Shown piece after piece: positions 1 through 5,562 of a stretch of DNA of 6,026 nucleotides. The notes under the pieces were generated by a model that was not told where the DNA came from, searched no databases, and saw nothing but the letters and a program-made list of their open reading frames with translations. A program made the translations under genes and the position numbers. Each line of letters begins with the position of its first letter. Position 1 is the stretch's first letter. Origin of the DNA: an uncultured Oscillospiraceae bacterium (lineage in GTDB: Bacteria > Bacillota > Clostridia > Oscillospirales > Acutalibacteraceae); assembly GCA_900556765.1 (NCBI GenBank), contig USQH01000089.1, forward strand, positions 1 to 6,026, written 5' to 3'.

Positions 1-520
1 CCGATACAGCCAACATTGCACGGCCTGTTTTTGATTTTTTGATAAAAATCAGAAGACCTACGACAATTGCTGCACTTACAACAATTGTAAGTATCGTTGA
101 ACCTTTAATCTTAAGGTCCCCTCCTGCAAGAGAAATTGTTCCGAAATCAATTCCGGAATCGAAACTCTTCGGATTGGAGGTAAAAATAAGCTGTGCAACA
201 TTCTGTAATAAATAACTCACGCCAATTGCCGTTATAAGTACGGCAAGCGATGTTGCTCCTCTGAGAGGCTTATATGCAACGCGTTCAATAACAACGCCCA
301 AAATTGTACAAACAAGCATTGAAAGGAAAATCGCGAGAAGCGGATGATATCCCAATCCTTGTATAATTTCATATAACACATAGCCACCTATCATTATGAC
401 GTCACCATGTGCAAAATTAAGCATCTTGGCAATACCATATACCATTGTATATCCAAGGGCAATTATGGCATATATACTTCCAAGATTAATTCCATCGATA
501 ATATTGGAGATAAAACTCAT
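1..520 (-). CDS. livH: LivH-type branched-chain amino acid ABC transporter permease (partial, C-terminus beyond the window)
   Basis: Inner-membrane permease subunit of a high-affinity branched-chain amino acid ABC importer; in this family it pairs with LivM, the ATPases LivG/LivF and a LivJ-type binding protein. I translated the first 173 residues by hand from the ATG at 518-520. The LivH signature is clear at residues 10-47 (GINLGSIYAIIALGYTMVYG, then KMLNFAHGDVIMIGGY), followed by ERVAYKPLRGATSLAVLITAIG at about 79-100 and LLQN at 104-107. Hydrophobic segments alternate throughout. The start has AGGAG 11 nt upstream. The rest of the gene, and presumably livM/G/F, lies off the left edge. No livJ precedes it: the upstream neighbour is an unrelated membrane protein 136 bp away, so the binding protein must be elsewhere. 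Codon use is AT-rich compared with typA and the exonuclease. Substrate specificity within the HAAT family cannot be read from this fragment. Confidence 0.92.
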   Translation of the reverse strand, partial: MSFISNIIDGINLGSIYAIIALGYTMVYGIAKMLNFAHGDVIMIGGYVLYEIIQGLGYHPLLAIFLSMLVCTILGVVIERVAYKPLRGATSLAVLITAIGVSYLLQNVAQLIFTSNPKSFDSGIDFGTISLAGGDLKIKGSTILTIVVSAAIVVGLLIFIKKSKTGRAMLAVS

Positions 521-531
521 TGTCTGCTTCG

Positions 532-536
532 CTCCT
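532..536 (-). promoter_or_regulatory. Ribosome binding site of the livH-type gene
   Basis: On the minus strand AGGAG lies 11 nt before the ATG at 520. The spacing is slightly long, but no better start exists nearby and the conserved N-terminal motif begins within ten residues of this ATG. Confidence 0.5.
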
Positions 537-575
537 GTCCTTATTTCTTGCGCCGTATCAGCGGCTGTTTAAAAC

Positions 576-625
576 CCAATAACGGACAGAAAGATTCCAT
601 ATCGGGACCTCTCTGTCCATATTGG
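576..625. repeat. Imperfect inverted repeat upstream of livH
   Basis: The arms 576-590 (CCAATA, two bases, GGACAGA) and 612-625 (TCTGTCC, one base, TATTGG) give 13 matching pairs with a small bulge and a 21-nt loop. The repeat is centred about 80 bp upstream of the livH start and follows the stop of the preceding minus-strand gene. There is no T-tract after either arm, so an intrinsic terminator is unlikely. It could be an operator or a leader stem-loop. A short tandem ATTGGT repeat at 621-632 overlaps the right arm. No T-box or other known riboswitch consensus was recognised. Confidence 0.5.
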
Positions 626-656
626 TATTGGTATAAATAATTCTATAAGATATTAT

Positions 657-1241
657 TTATTCGGCACTTACATATACGCCGTTTTTAAGGTCGCGATGAC
701 GGCGATATTTGCCGAGATAGTAGAACGGGATGAAAGCAAAGAGGTCAACAATTGACATCATCAGCACGCCTGCAAGCGTCATCCAGTACATCGACATTTC
801 GGTTTGGTAATACCATATTGCGTTATAGTAAATGTTGTTGAATACATTTGCCACGAACATTTCAGGCGCATAGCACAGTTTTACGATGTAGGAGAAAATC
901 GCACCGATTGCTCCGCCGGAGAGCAGCACAGGTATAATTTTGAACGCAAATACGAGCGACATATTGCGAAAATAGCTGCTTATGTAATGCACATGGTCGA
1001 AGTCGTCAATGTAGCCTTGATTCATGACATATTTGACTCCGAACAGTATCAGATAGGCTATCCATTCGAAAACGCTCAGGAATATCCATATGCCTTCCTC
1101 TTTGTAAAAGGAGTAGTCGATGCTCAGCCGAAGACAGAATCCGATAATGGTGCCGATCACGGTGACTATTCCGCCGTACAGCAGGGAAAACAGCAGCCCG
1201 CGGAAGGCTTTTTGATTTTTATCCGTAATTGGTTTGCTCAT
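657..1241 (-). CDS. Hypothetical integral membrane protein, about four transmembrane helices
   Basis: I do not recognise the family. The 194-residue product has four strong hydrophobic stretches, at about residues 15-39, 50-72, 95-120 and 152-176. It has lysines near the N-terminus and a basic tail (KYRRHRDLK, about 178-186), consistent with both ends lying in the cytoplasm. It is rich in Tyr, Phe, Trp and Ile, especially in the 125-160 loop (NNIYYNAIWYYQ). There is no signal peptide distinct from the first helix and no catalytic motif that I can see. The ATG at 1239-1241 is the first possible start, since an in-frame TGA lies three codons upstream. Its ribosome binding site is weak (GAGTGAG). 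It lies 118 bp downstream of mscL on the same strand and may be read through from it. An antisense open frame covers much of the same stretch, but membrane-protein composition and synteny favour this strand. Confidence 0.75.
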   Translation of the reverse strand: MSKPITDKNQKAFRGLLFSLLYGGIVTVIGTIIGFCLRLSIDYSFYKEEGIWIFLSVFEWIAYLILFGVKYVMNQGYIDDFDHVHYISSYFRNMSLVFAFKIIPVLLSGGAIGAIFSYIVKLCYAPEMFVANVFNNIYYNAIWYYQTEMSMYWMTLAGVLMMSIVDLFAFIPFYYLGKYRRHRDLKNGVYVSAE

Positions 1242-1359
1242 TGATACTCACTCAGCTTTTCCGCTCGCCGCTGTCTGGCGCGCTGTTTGTAATAGAATAT
1301 AGGTCAGCGGCTTGCTTAAAAGCGCCTGTGGTTGAACGATGCAGTGATTGATACAGCAA

Positions 1360-1830
1360 TCAATCGGTTTCGCACTCAACATCGCTGGTGCAGTGGGGGC
1401 ATTTTACAGCGTCGATGGCGATCTCGCTCTTGCAGTAGGGGCATACCTTGGTCGTCGGGGCGGCCGGTTCTTCCTCGACCTTTTTGCGGCCGAGCGTGGA
1501 CAGCTTGTTAATACCCTTTACAAGCAGGAAAATGATGAACGCCATAATGAGGAAGTTGATAATCGCCATTATGAAAGCGCCGTAGTTAAGCGTGAGCGCT
1601 TCCTTTACCACCTCGCCGGCGTCGTTAAGCTCCGCCGCGCGAAGCTGTATGCTGTACTGACTCAGATCCATGCCGCCGAAGATACCCAAGATAGGCGAGA
1701 GAATATCGCCTACCAGCGAGTTGACAATGGCCTGGAACGCTCCGCCGACAATAACGCCGACGGCAAGATCCATTACATTACCGCGCATGATAAATTCTTT
1801 AAATTCGCTGACAAATCCGCTTTTTTTCAT
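1360..1830 (-). CDS. mscL: Large-conductance mechanosensitive channel MscL with a C-terminal zinc-ribbon tail
   Basis: Homopentameric stretch-gated pore that releases solutes on hypo-osmotic shock, acting in the cytoplasmic membrane. The 156-residue product shows the N-terminal amphipathic segment (SEFKEFIMRGN), the highly conserved MRGNVMDLAVGVIVGGAF at the start of TM1 (about residues 15-45), a periplasmic loop, and TM2 at about 83-106 ending in the KGINKL motif. After an acidic/Pro-Ala linker (EEEPAAPTTK) the usual C-terminal helix of E. coli MscL is replaced by CPYC-x10-CPHC (Cys130, 133, 144, 147), a likely zinc ribbon. I chose the ATG at 1828-1830: AGGTGG sits 8 nt upstream, whereas the alternative in-frame GTG at 1842 lies inside that Shine-Dalgarno. 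hlyIII ends 63 bp upstream, with a candidate promoter between them. Confidence 0.95.
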   Translation of the reverse strand: MKKSGFVSEFKEFIMRGNVMDLAVGVIVGGAFQAIVNSLVGDILSPILGIFGGMDLSQYSIQLRAAELNDAGEVVKEALTLNYGAFIMAIINFLIMAFIIFLLVKGINKLSTLGRKKVEEEPAAPTTKVCPYCKSEIAIDAVKCPHCTSDVECETD

Positions 1831-1838
1831 TTTAACTA

Positions 1839-1844
1839 CCACCT
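1839..1844 (-). promoter_or_regulatory. Ribosome binding site that decides the mscL start
   Basis: AGGTGG on the minus strand, 8 nt before the ATG at 1830. It overlaps the possible upstream GTG start at 1840-1842, which is therefore unlikely to be used. Confidence 0.7.
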
Positions 1845-1863
1845 ATTATAAAATAATTAACCG

Positions 1864-1891
1864 AATGTAAAATAATTGTAACATCGGTCAA
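1864..1891 (-). promoter_or_regulatory. Candidate sigma-A promoter for mscL
   Basis: On the minus strand TTGACC (1886-1891, five of six consensus bases) is followed after 16 nt by TACATT (1864-1869, four of six). Initiation would fall near 1857, upstream of the Shine-Dalgarno. A closer TATAAT at about 1845-1850 abuts the Shine-Dalgarno and would leave it outside the transcript, so I do not use it. The promoter sits at the end of hlyIII and could allow separate osmotic expression of mscL. Confidence 0.4.
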
Positions 1892-1893
1892 AA

Positions 1894-2595
1894 TCAAAAA
1901 AGTATCGCCTGCGTCGGCATAACGTAGAACAGAATACAAAAATACTGCAAAATGCTGCCGATAAGGACGAAAATGTGGAATATTGAATGAAAATACCTGA
2001 TTTTTGATCCAACGCCGTATAATATTGCGCCGACTGTATATGATATACCGCCGAGCAGCAGCCACATGAAGCCGCGCGGTATAGCGGCTATGACCGGACG
2101 GCATGTGAAAACGATGCACCAACCCATCGCAAGGTAACATATCATCGAGAATATGCGGTACCGGTGCAGGTCAATGGCGTTGAGCGTGATACCGAGGGCG
2201 GCAAATGCCCATTCGATGCCGAATATTACCCAGCCGAGGGCTGTGTTATACTCGCGCAGAGTGACCAGCGCAAGCGGAGTATATGTGCCGGCAATCAGCA
2301 GATAGATGGTGCAATGGTCGATGATTTGCATGACCTTTTTGCCGGTAATACGTTTACCGATCGGCTTAATGCCGTGATAAACGCTTGACATGGTGTACAG
2401 AGCGATCATTGTCGCGCCGTATATTGCGCCGCTTACCACCCGTATTGCAGAGCCGCGCAGAGCCGCCATTATAACGCAGGTGACAAGCGCGATCACGCCG
2501 AAGCCGCCTCCGACGATGTGTGTTACCATATTAAATATTTCCTCGCCGCGCGTATAGTCGGGCAGTTTGCGGTCTTTTAGCTTGATTCGGGACAT
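1894..2595 (-). CDS. trhA: Hemolysin III / TrhA family seven-helix membrane protein (PAQR-like)
   Basis: Member of the bacterial HlyIII/YqfA (TrhA) family in the PAQR superfamily. In E. coli the protein is linked to membrane energetics and fatty-acid homeostasis; the old 'hemolysin' name reflects heterologous assays. The 233-residue product has the family motifs: GEEIFNMVTH near the N-terminus (Glu18/19, His26), SSVYHG (Ser70-His74), DHCTIYLLIAGTYTP (Asp93, His94) and a C-terminal HSIFH (His203, His207). Together these are the expected metal-binding Ser/Asp/His set of the superfamily. About seven hydrophobic helices span residues 24-226. The ATG start has GGAG 9 nt upstream (2605-2608). It is transcribed divergently from typA from a strong promoter and heads the minus-strand block, with mscL next. 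Family assignment is secure; hydrolase or signalling activity is not shown here. Confidence 0.93.
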   Translation of the reverse strand: MSRIKLKDRKLPDYTRGEEIFNMVTHIVGGGFGVIALVTCVIMAALRGSAIRVVSGAIYGATMIALYTMSSVYHGIKPIGKRITGKKVMQIIDHCTIYLLIAGTYTPLALVTLREYNTALGWVIFGIEWAFAALGITLNAIDLHRYRIFSMICYLAMGWCIVFTCRPVIAAIPRGFMWLLLGGISYTVGAILYGVGSKIRYFHSIFHIFVLIGSILQYFCILFYVMPTQAILF

Positions 2596-2627
2596 TTACA
2601 ATTTCTCCGGAATTAAAATATAAATAA

Positions 2628-2656
2628 ATTATAATACATAACCAAAGCCAATTCAA
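2628..2656 (-). promoter_or_regulatory. Sigma-A promoter for the hlyIII/trhA gene
   Basis: On the minus strand TTGAAT (2651-2656) is followed by a 17-nt spacer and a perfect TATAAT (2628-2633). Initiation would fall near 2621, giving a leader of about 25 nt that contains the GGAG Shine-Dalgarno. Spacing and the -10 match are both ideal. Confidence 0.75.
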
Positions 2657-2694
2657 CAAAAAATATGACGGTAGGATATTTTAACAAAATAACG

Positions 2695-2709
2695 AAGGGT
2701 GCAACCCTT
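2695..2709. repeat. Palindrome between the divergent promoters
   Basis: AAGGGT-GCA-ACCCTT is a perfect 6-bp inverted repeat with a 3-nt spacer. Weaker flanking complementarity exists between AACG (2691-2694) and CGTT (2717-2720). It lies nearly midway between the two -35 boxes (about 40 bp from each). Neither promoter should transcribe it, which favours a DNA operator over an RNA hairpin. No regulator can be named. Confidence 0.4.
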
Positions 2710-2752
2710 TTGCAGCCGTTTTTTGTATAAGTAGCAGATTGTGATTTCGCCG

Positions 2753-2781
2753 TTGTAATTTTACGGAAATCGTGGTATAAT
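2753..2781 (+). promoter_or_regulatory. Sigma-A promoter for the typA-exonuclease operon
   Basis: TTGTAA (2753-2758) is followed by a 17-nt spacer and a perfect TATAAT (2776-2781). Initiation would fall near 2788, leaving a leader of about 32 nt before the TTG start at 2820. Confidence 0.75.
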
Positions 2782-2819
2782 ACTTTGGTTTGATATAAAA
2801 AAGAGAGAAGTGTATTGAT

Positions 2820-4643
2820 TTGAAACAGGAACATCTCAGAAATATAGCTATCATAGCCCACGTTGACCACGGAAAGACCACCCTCGTGGACAAGCTGCTC
2901 AAGCAGGCGGGTACATTCCGCTCAAACGAGGTTGTCGAGGAGCGCGTTATGGACTCCGGCGATATCGAGCGTGAGAGAGGTATTACCATCCTCTCCAAAA
3001 ATACCAGTCTTTATTACAAGGATACAAAGATAAACATAGTCGACACCCCCGGACACGCCGATTTCGGCGGTGAGGTGGAGCGCATTTTGCAGATGGTCGA
3101 TGCCGTTTTGCTGCTGGTCGATGCCTTTGAGGGCTGCATGCCGCAGACCCGTTTCGTTCTGAAAAAAGCGCTTGCGCTCGGCAAAAAGCCGATCGTTGTT
3201 ATTAACAAGATCGACCGTCCTATGGCTCGCCCGGATGAGGTCATCGACGAAGTCATCGACCTGTTTATTGAGCTTAACGCAAACGACGACCAGCTTGACT
3301 TCCCGGTCGTTTACGCGTCCGCGCGTGATGGATATTCTTCGCTTGACCCGACCGTTCGCGAGGGCGATATGCGTCCGCTGCTCGACGCGATACTTGAGCA
3401 CGCGCCTGCACCTGAGGGCGATCCCGATGCCGGACTGCAAATACTTTTCTCCAACATTGACGCCGACGAATATGTCGGCAGAATAGGTATAGGACGAGTT
3501 GAACGCGGCACGGTCAAGACCGGTCAGGTCGTTGCCATGTGCCACACCGACGGCACTGTAAGCCAAAACGTACGCATCGGCAAGCTGTACCAGTTTGAGG
3601 GACTGGGCAGAAAGGAATGTGCCACAGCCTCGGTCGGCGACCTTATCGCCGTTTCCGGCATTTCCGATATCAATATCGGTGAGACTGCCTGCTCGCCCGA
3701 TTGCGTTGAGCCGCTTCCTTTCGTAAAGATCGACGAGCCGACCGTTTCCATGAACTTTATGGTCAACAACTCTCCCTTTGCCGGAAAAGAGGGCAAATTC
3801 GTCACATCGCGCAACCTGCGTGACCGCCTTTTCAAGGAGGTCGAGACTAACATATCCATGCGTGTTGAGGAGACCGACTCGCCCGATACATTTAAGGTTT
3901 CAGGACGCGGCGAGCTGCACCTGTCCATACTTATTGAGACAATGCGCCGTCAGGGTTACGAATTTCAGGTGTCCTGTCCCAAGGTCATTTATACCTATTC
4001 GCCCGACGGCAAACTGCTGGAGCCGATGGAACTGCTGATGATCGAGGTACCGGAGTCGTACGTCGGCGCCGTTATTGAGCGTCTCGGTTCACGCAAGGCG
4101 GAAATGATAAACATGGGTAACCGCGAAGGCGGATCAACGCATATTGAGTTCCGTATCCCGGCCAGAGCGCTTATGGGCTACCGCACCCAGTTTTTGACCG
4201 ATACCAACGGAAACGGTATTATGAACCATGTCTTCGACGGCTATGAGGAATACAAGGGTGATATTCCCGTCCGTCAGAACGGCTCAATCGTGGTTCACGA
4301 GGACGGCGAGACCAATTCATACGGCCTTTTCTCTGCACAGGAGCGCGGCAGATTGTTCGTAGGCCCCGGTGTTCCCGTTTATGAGGGCATGATCGTCGGC
4401 GAAAACGCACGCGGCGAGGATATCGTCTGCAACGTGTGCAAGAAAAAGCACGTTACAAATATGCGTGCCGCCGGTTCGGACGAAGCGCTGCGTCTCGTTC
4501 CGCCGAGCCCTCTCAGTCTTGAACAATCGCTTGAGTTTATAAAGGATGACGAGCTGGTCGAGGTAACGCCGGAATCTATCCGTCTGCGCAAGATCATTCT
4601 TTCCAAAGAGCAGCGTATGAAGCTCGCCAGCAAAATGAAGTAA
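2820..4643 (+). CDS. typA: Ribosome-associated translational GTPase TypA/BipA
   Basis: Translation-factor GTPase of the EF-G/LepA group that binds the 70S ribosome; in model bacteria it supports 50S assembly and growth at low temperature or under stress. The 607-residue product is full length for the family. G motifs are intact: AHVDHGKT (13-20), RGITI (53-57), DTPGH (75-79, with the catalytic His79), NKID (129-132) and SA (157-158). An EF-Tu domain-II-like region follows (about 205-290, with YVGRIGIGRV), then EF-G III/V-like domains (SGRGELHLSILIE at about 371-383) and the TypA-specific C-terminal domain (NSYGLFSAQERG to TPESIRLRK). The start codon is TTG: the conserved LRNIAIIAHVDHGKT begins at residue 6, while the first in-frame ATG is codon 44, inside the GTPase domain. 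The leader has only a loose purine-rich Shine-Dalgarno (GAGAGAAG, 2803-2810). The downstream exonuclease gene begins 19 bp after the stop. Confidence 0.97.
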   Translation: MKQEHLRNIAIIAHVDHGKTTLVDKLLKQAGTFRSNEVVEERVMDSGDIERERGITILSKNTSLYYKDTKINIVDTPGHADFGGEVERILQMVDAVLLLVDAFEGCMPQTRFVLKKALALGKKPIVVINKIDRPMARPDEVIDEVIDLFIELNANDDQLDFPVVYASARDGYSSLDPTVREGDMRPLLDAILEHAPAPEGDPDAGLQILFSNIDADEYVGRIGIGRVERGTVKTGQVVAMCHTDGTVSQNVRIGKLYQFEGLGRKECATASVGDLIAVSGISDINIGETACSPDCVEPLPFVKIDEPTVSMNFMVNNSPFAGKEGKFVTSRNLRDRLFKEVETNISMRVEETDSPDTFKVSGRGELHLSILIETMRRQGYEFQVSCPKVIYTYSPDGKLLEPMELLMIEVPESYVGAVIERLGSRKAEMINMGNREGGSTHIEFRIPARALMGYRTQFLTDTNGNGIMNHVFDGYEEYKGDIPVRQNGSIVVHEDGETNSYGLFSAQERGRLFVGPGVPVYEGMIVGENARGEDIVCNVCKKKHVTNMRAAGSDEALRLVPPSPLSLEQSLEFIKDDELVEVTPESIRLRKIILSKEQRMKLASKMK

Positions 4644-4662
4644 GCTTGATCGGGGAATTGCC

Positions 4663-5544
4663 GTGAATTATATAATTCTTGACCTTGAATGGAACAGCGC
4701 ATACAGTGAGCATGAGGGCAGATTTGTCAATGAGATCATTGAGATCGGCGCGGTTAGACTGGATGAACAGCTCAACGAGACGGGCAGATATCAGCAGCTT
4801 GTGCGCTCCCGACTGAATAAAAAACTGTCCTCGCGCACGAAAAACCTTACCCATATTACCAACGAGGATATGCGCAGCGGAATTCCCTTTGAGAAGGCCA
4901 TTGCCGATTTTACCGCGTGGGCAGGGAATGATACGCTGACACTGACCTGGTCAAACACCGATATTTATGTCATGCGTGAGAATTTAAAGCTGTTTTTAAA
5001 CAGATCACGCGTCGATTTCATCGGACTTTACGCCGACCTGCAAAAGTTTATACAGTATAAGCTCGGTATAACGGGAAATCAGATATCGCTCGGCGCGGCG
5101 GTTGAAGCGGCTGGATTGGATGTCGCAAAATACGAGGCGCATCGCGCTTTAGGCGATGTGCTTGCCTGTGCCGATCTGTTCCGCCTGATGTTTGACGAAA
5201 AGGAGCTTTTGCGCTATATCGTCAACACCGCTACTGACGAATATTACGCCCGAATGGACTTTAAGCCATACTATATTAACGACCTTAACAGCTCCGATAT
5301 CGACCGCGCAAAAATGCAGTTTAGCTGTGAGGAATGTGGCAGACCGATGAAACGAAAGAGCAAGTGGCAGTATCGCAACAACGCTTTCAGAGCCGATTTT
5401 CTTTGCTCAAAATGCGATAATATGTATTCCGGCAGAGTCGGGTTCAAAAAGACTTTTGACGGAGTGATAGTCAAGCGTCGGCTTGTTAGGTCCGAAAATA
5501 CCGAAGTTGCACAGCCCGCAGAAAAAACGGCGGAAAATGTATAA
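4663..5544 (+). CDS. DEDDh 3'-5' exonuclease (KapD/ERI-1-like) with a C-terminal zinc ribbon
   Basis: Predicted metal-dependent 3'-5' exonuclease acting on RNA or DNA ends. All catalytic elements of the DEDDh group are visible in 293 residues: Exo I DLEW (Asp7, Glu9), Exo II TWSNTD (Asp100) and Exo III HRALGD (His160, Asp165), with supporting ITNED and LG-AVEAAGL segments. The 'DLEWN' start and 'TWSNTD' wording resemble the KapD/ERI-1 branch more than DnaQ or RNase T. After the nuclease (about 1-185) a C-terminal module carries CEEC (Cys222/225) and CSKC (Cys248/251), a probable zinc ribbon for nucleic-acid binding. The GTG start at 4663 is supported by the motif position and by GGGG 7 nt upstream. 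It is very likely co-transcribed with typA and ends at the hairpin terminator downstream. The substrate is not deducible; an RNA 3'-end role is inferred from the ERI-1 similarity and the typA linkage. Confidence 0.88.
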   Translation: MNYIILDLEWNSAYSEHEGRFVNEIIEIGAVRLDEQLNETGRYQQLVRSRLNKKLSSRTKNLTHITNEDMRSGIPFEKAIADFTAWAGNDTLTLTWSNTDIYVMRENLKLFLNRSRVDFIGLYADLQKFIQYKLGITGNQISLGAAVEAAGLDVAKYEAHRALGDVLACADLFRLMFDEKELLRYIVNTATDEYYARMDFKPYYINDLNSSDIDRAKMQFSCEECGRPMKRKSKWQYRNNAFRADFLCSKCDNMYSGRVGFKKTFDGVIVKRRLVRSENTEVAQPAEKTAENV

Positions 5545-5562
5545 GACGTAATTTATTTAAGG

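Noticed and set aside
74..92. Perfect 8-bp inverted repeat ACTTACAA/TTGTAAGT with 3-nt spacer inside livH
   Set aside because: It lies within conserved coding sequence for an Ile/Val-rich membrane segment, so chance from repetitive codons is the simplest explanation.
407..640. 77-codon plus-strand open frame over the livH start
   Set aside because: Antisense to the most conserved part of livH, with no supporting motif; the downstream part lies in the inverted-repeat leader.
804..1244. 146-codon plus-strand open frame opposite the membrane protein gene
   Set aside because: It is antisense to a protein with convincing transmembrane pattern, lacks a ribosome binding site, and its translation has no domain-like features.
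1267..1311. GCCGCTG/CAGCGGC 7-bp inverted repeat between mscL and the membrane protein gene
   Set aside because: The 31-nt loop and single short stem are within what chance allows in GC-rich spacer; no terminator or riboswitch features accompany it.
1345..1362. TGATTG/CAATCA 6-bp hairpin at the mscL stop codon
   Set aside because: AT-rich short stem with no T-tract on either strand, and it overlaps the stop codon; too weak to call a terminator.
1845..1850. TATAAT immediately before the mscL Shine-Dalgarno (minus strand)
   Set aside because: Initiation from it would exclude the Shine-Dalgarno from the mRNA, and no -35 lies at proper spacing.
1348..1851. 167-codon plus-strand open frame opposite mscL
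   Set aside because: It mirrors a certain mscL gene; its length comes from the GC-biased codons of the opposite strand.
2613..2870. 85-codon minus-strand open frame over the divergent intergenic region
   Set aside because: It covers both promoters and the typA start, so it is not a plausible gene.
2922..3566. 214-codon minus-strand open frame inside typA
   Set aside because: Shadow of the typA GTPase domain with no independent start signals or recognisable motif.
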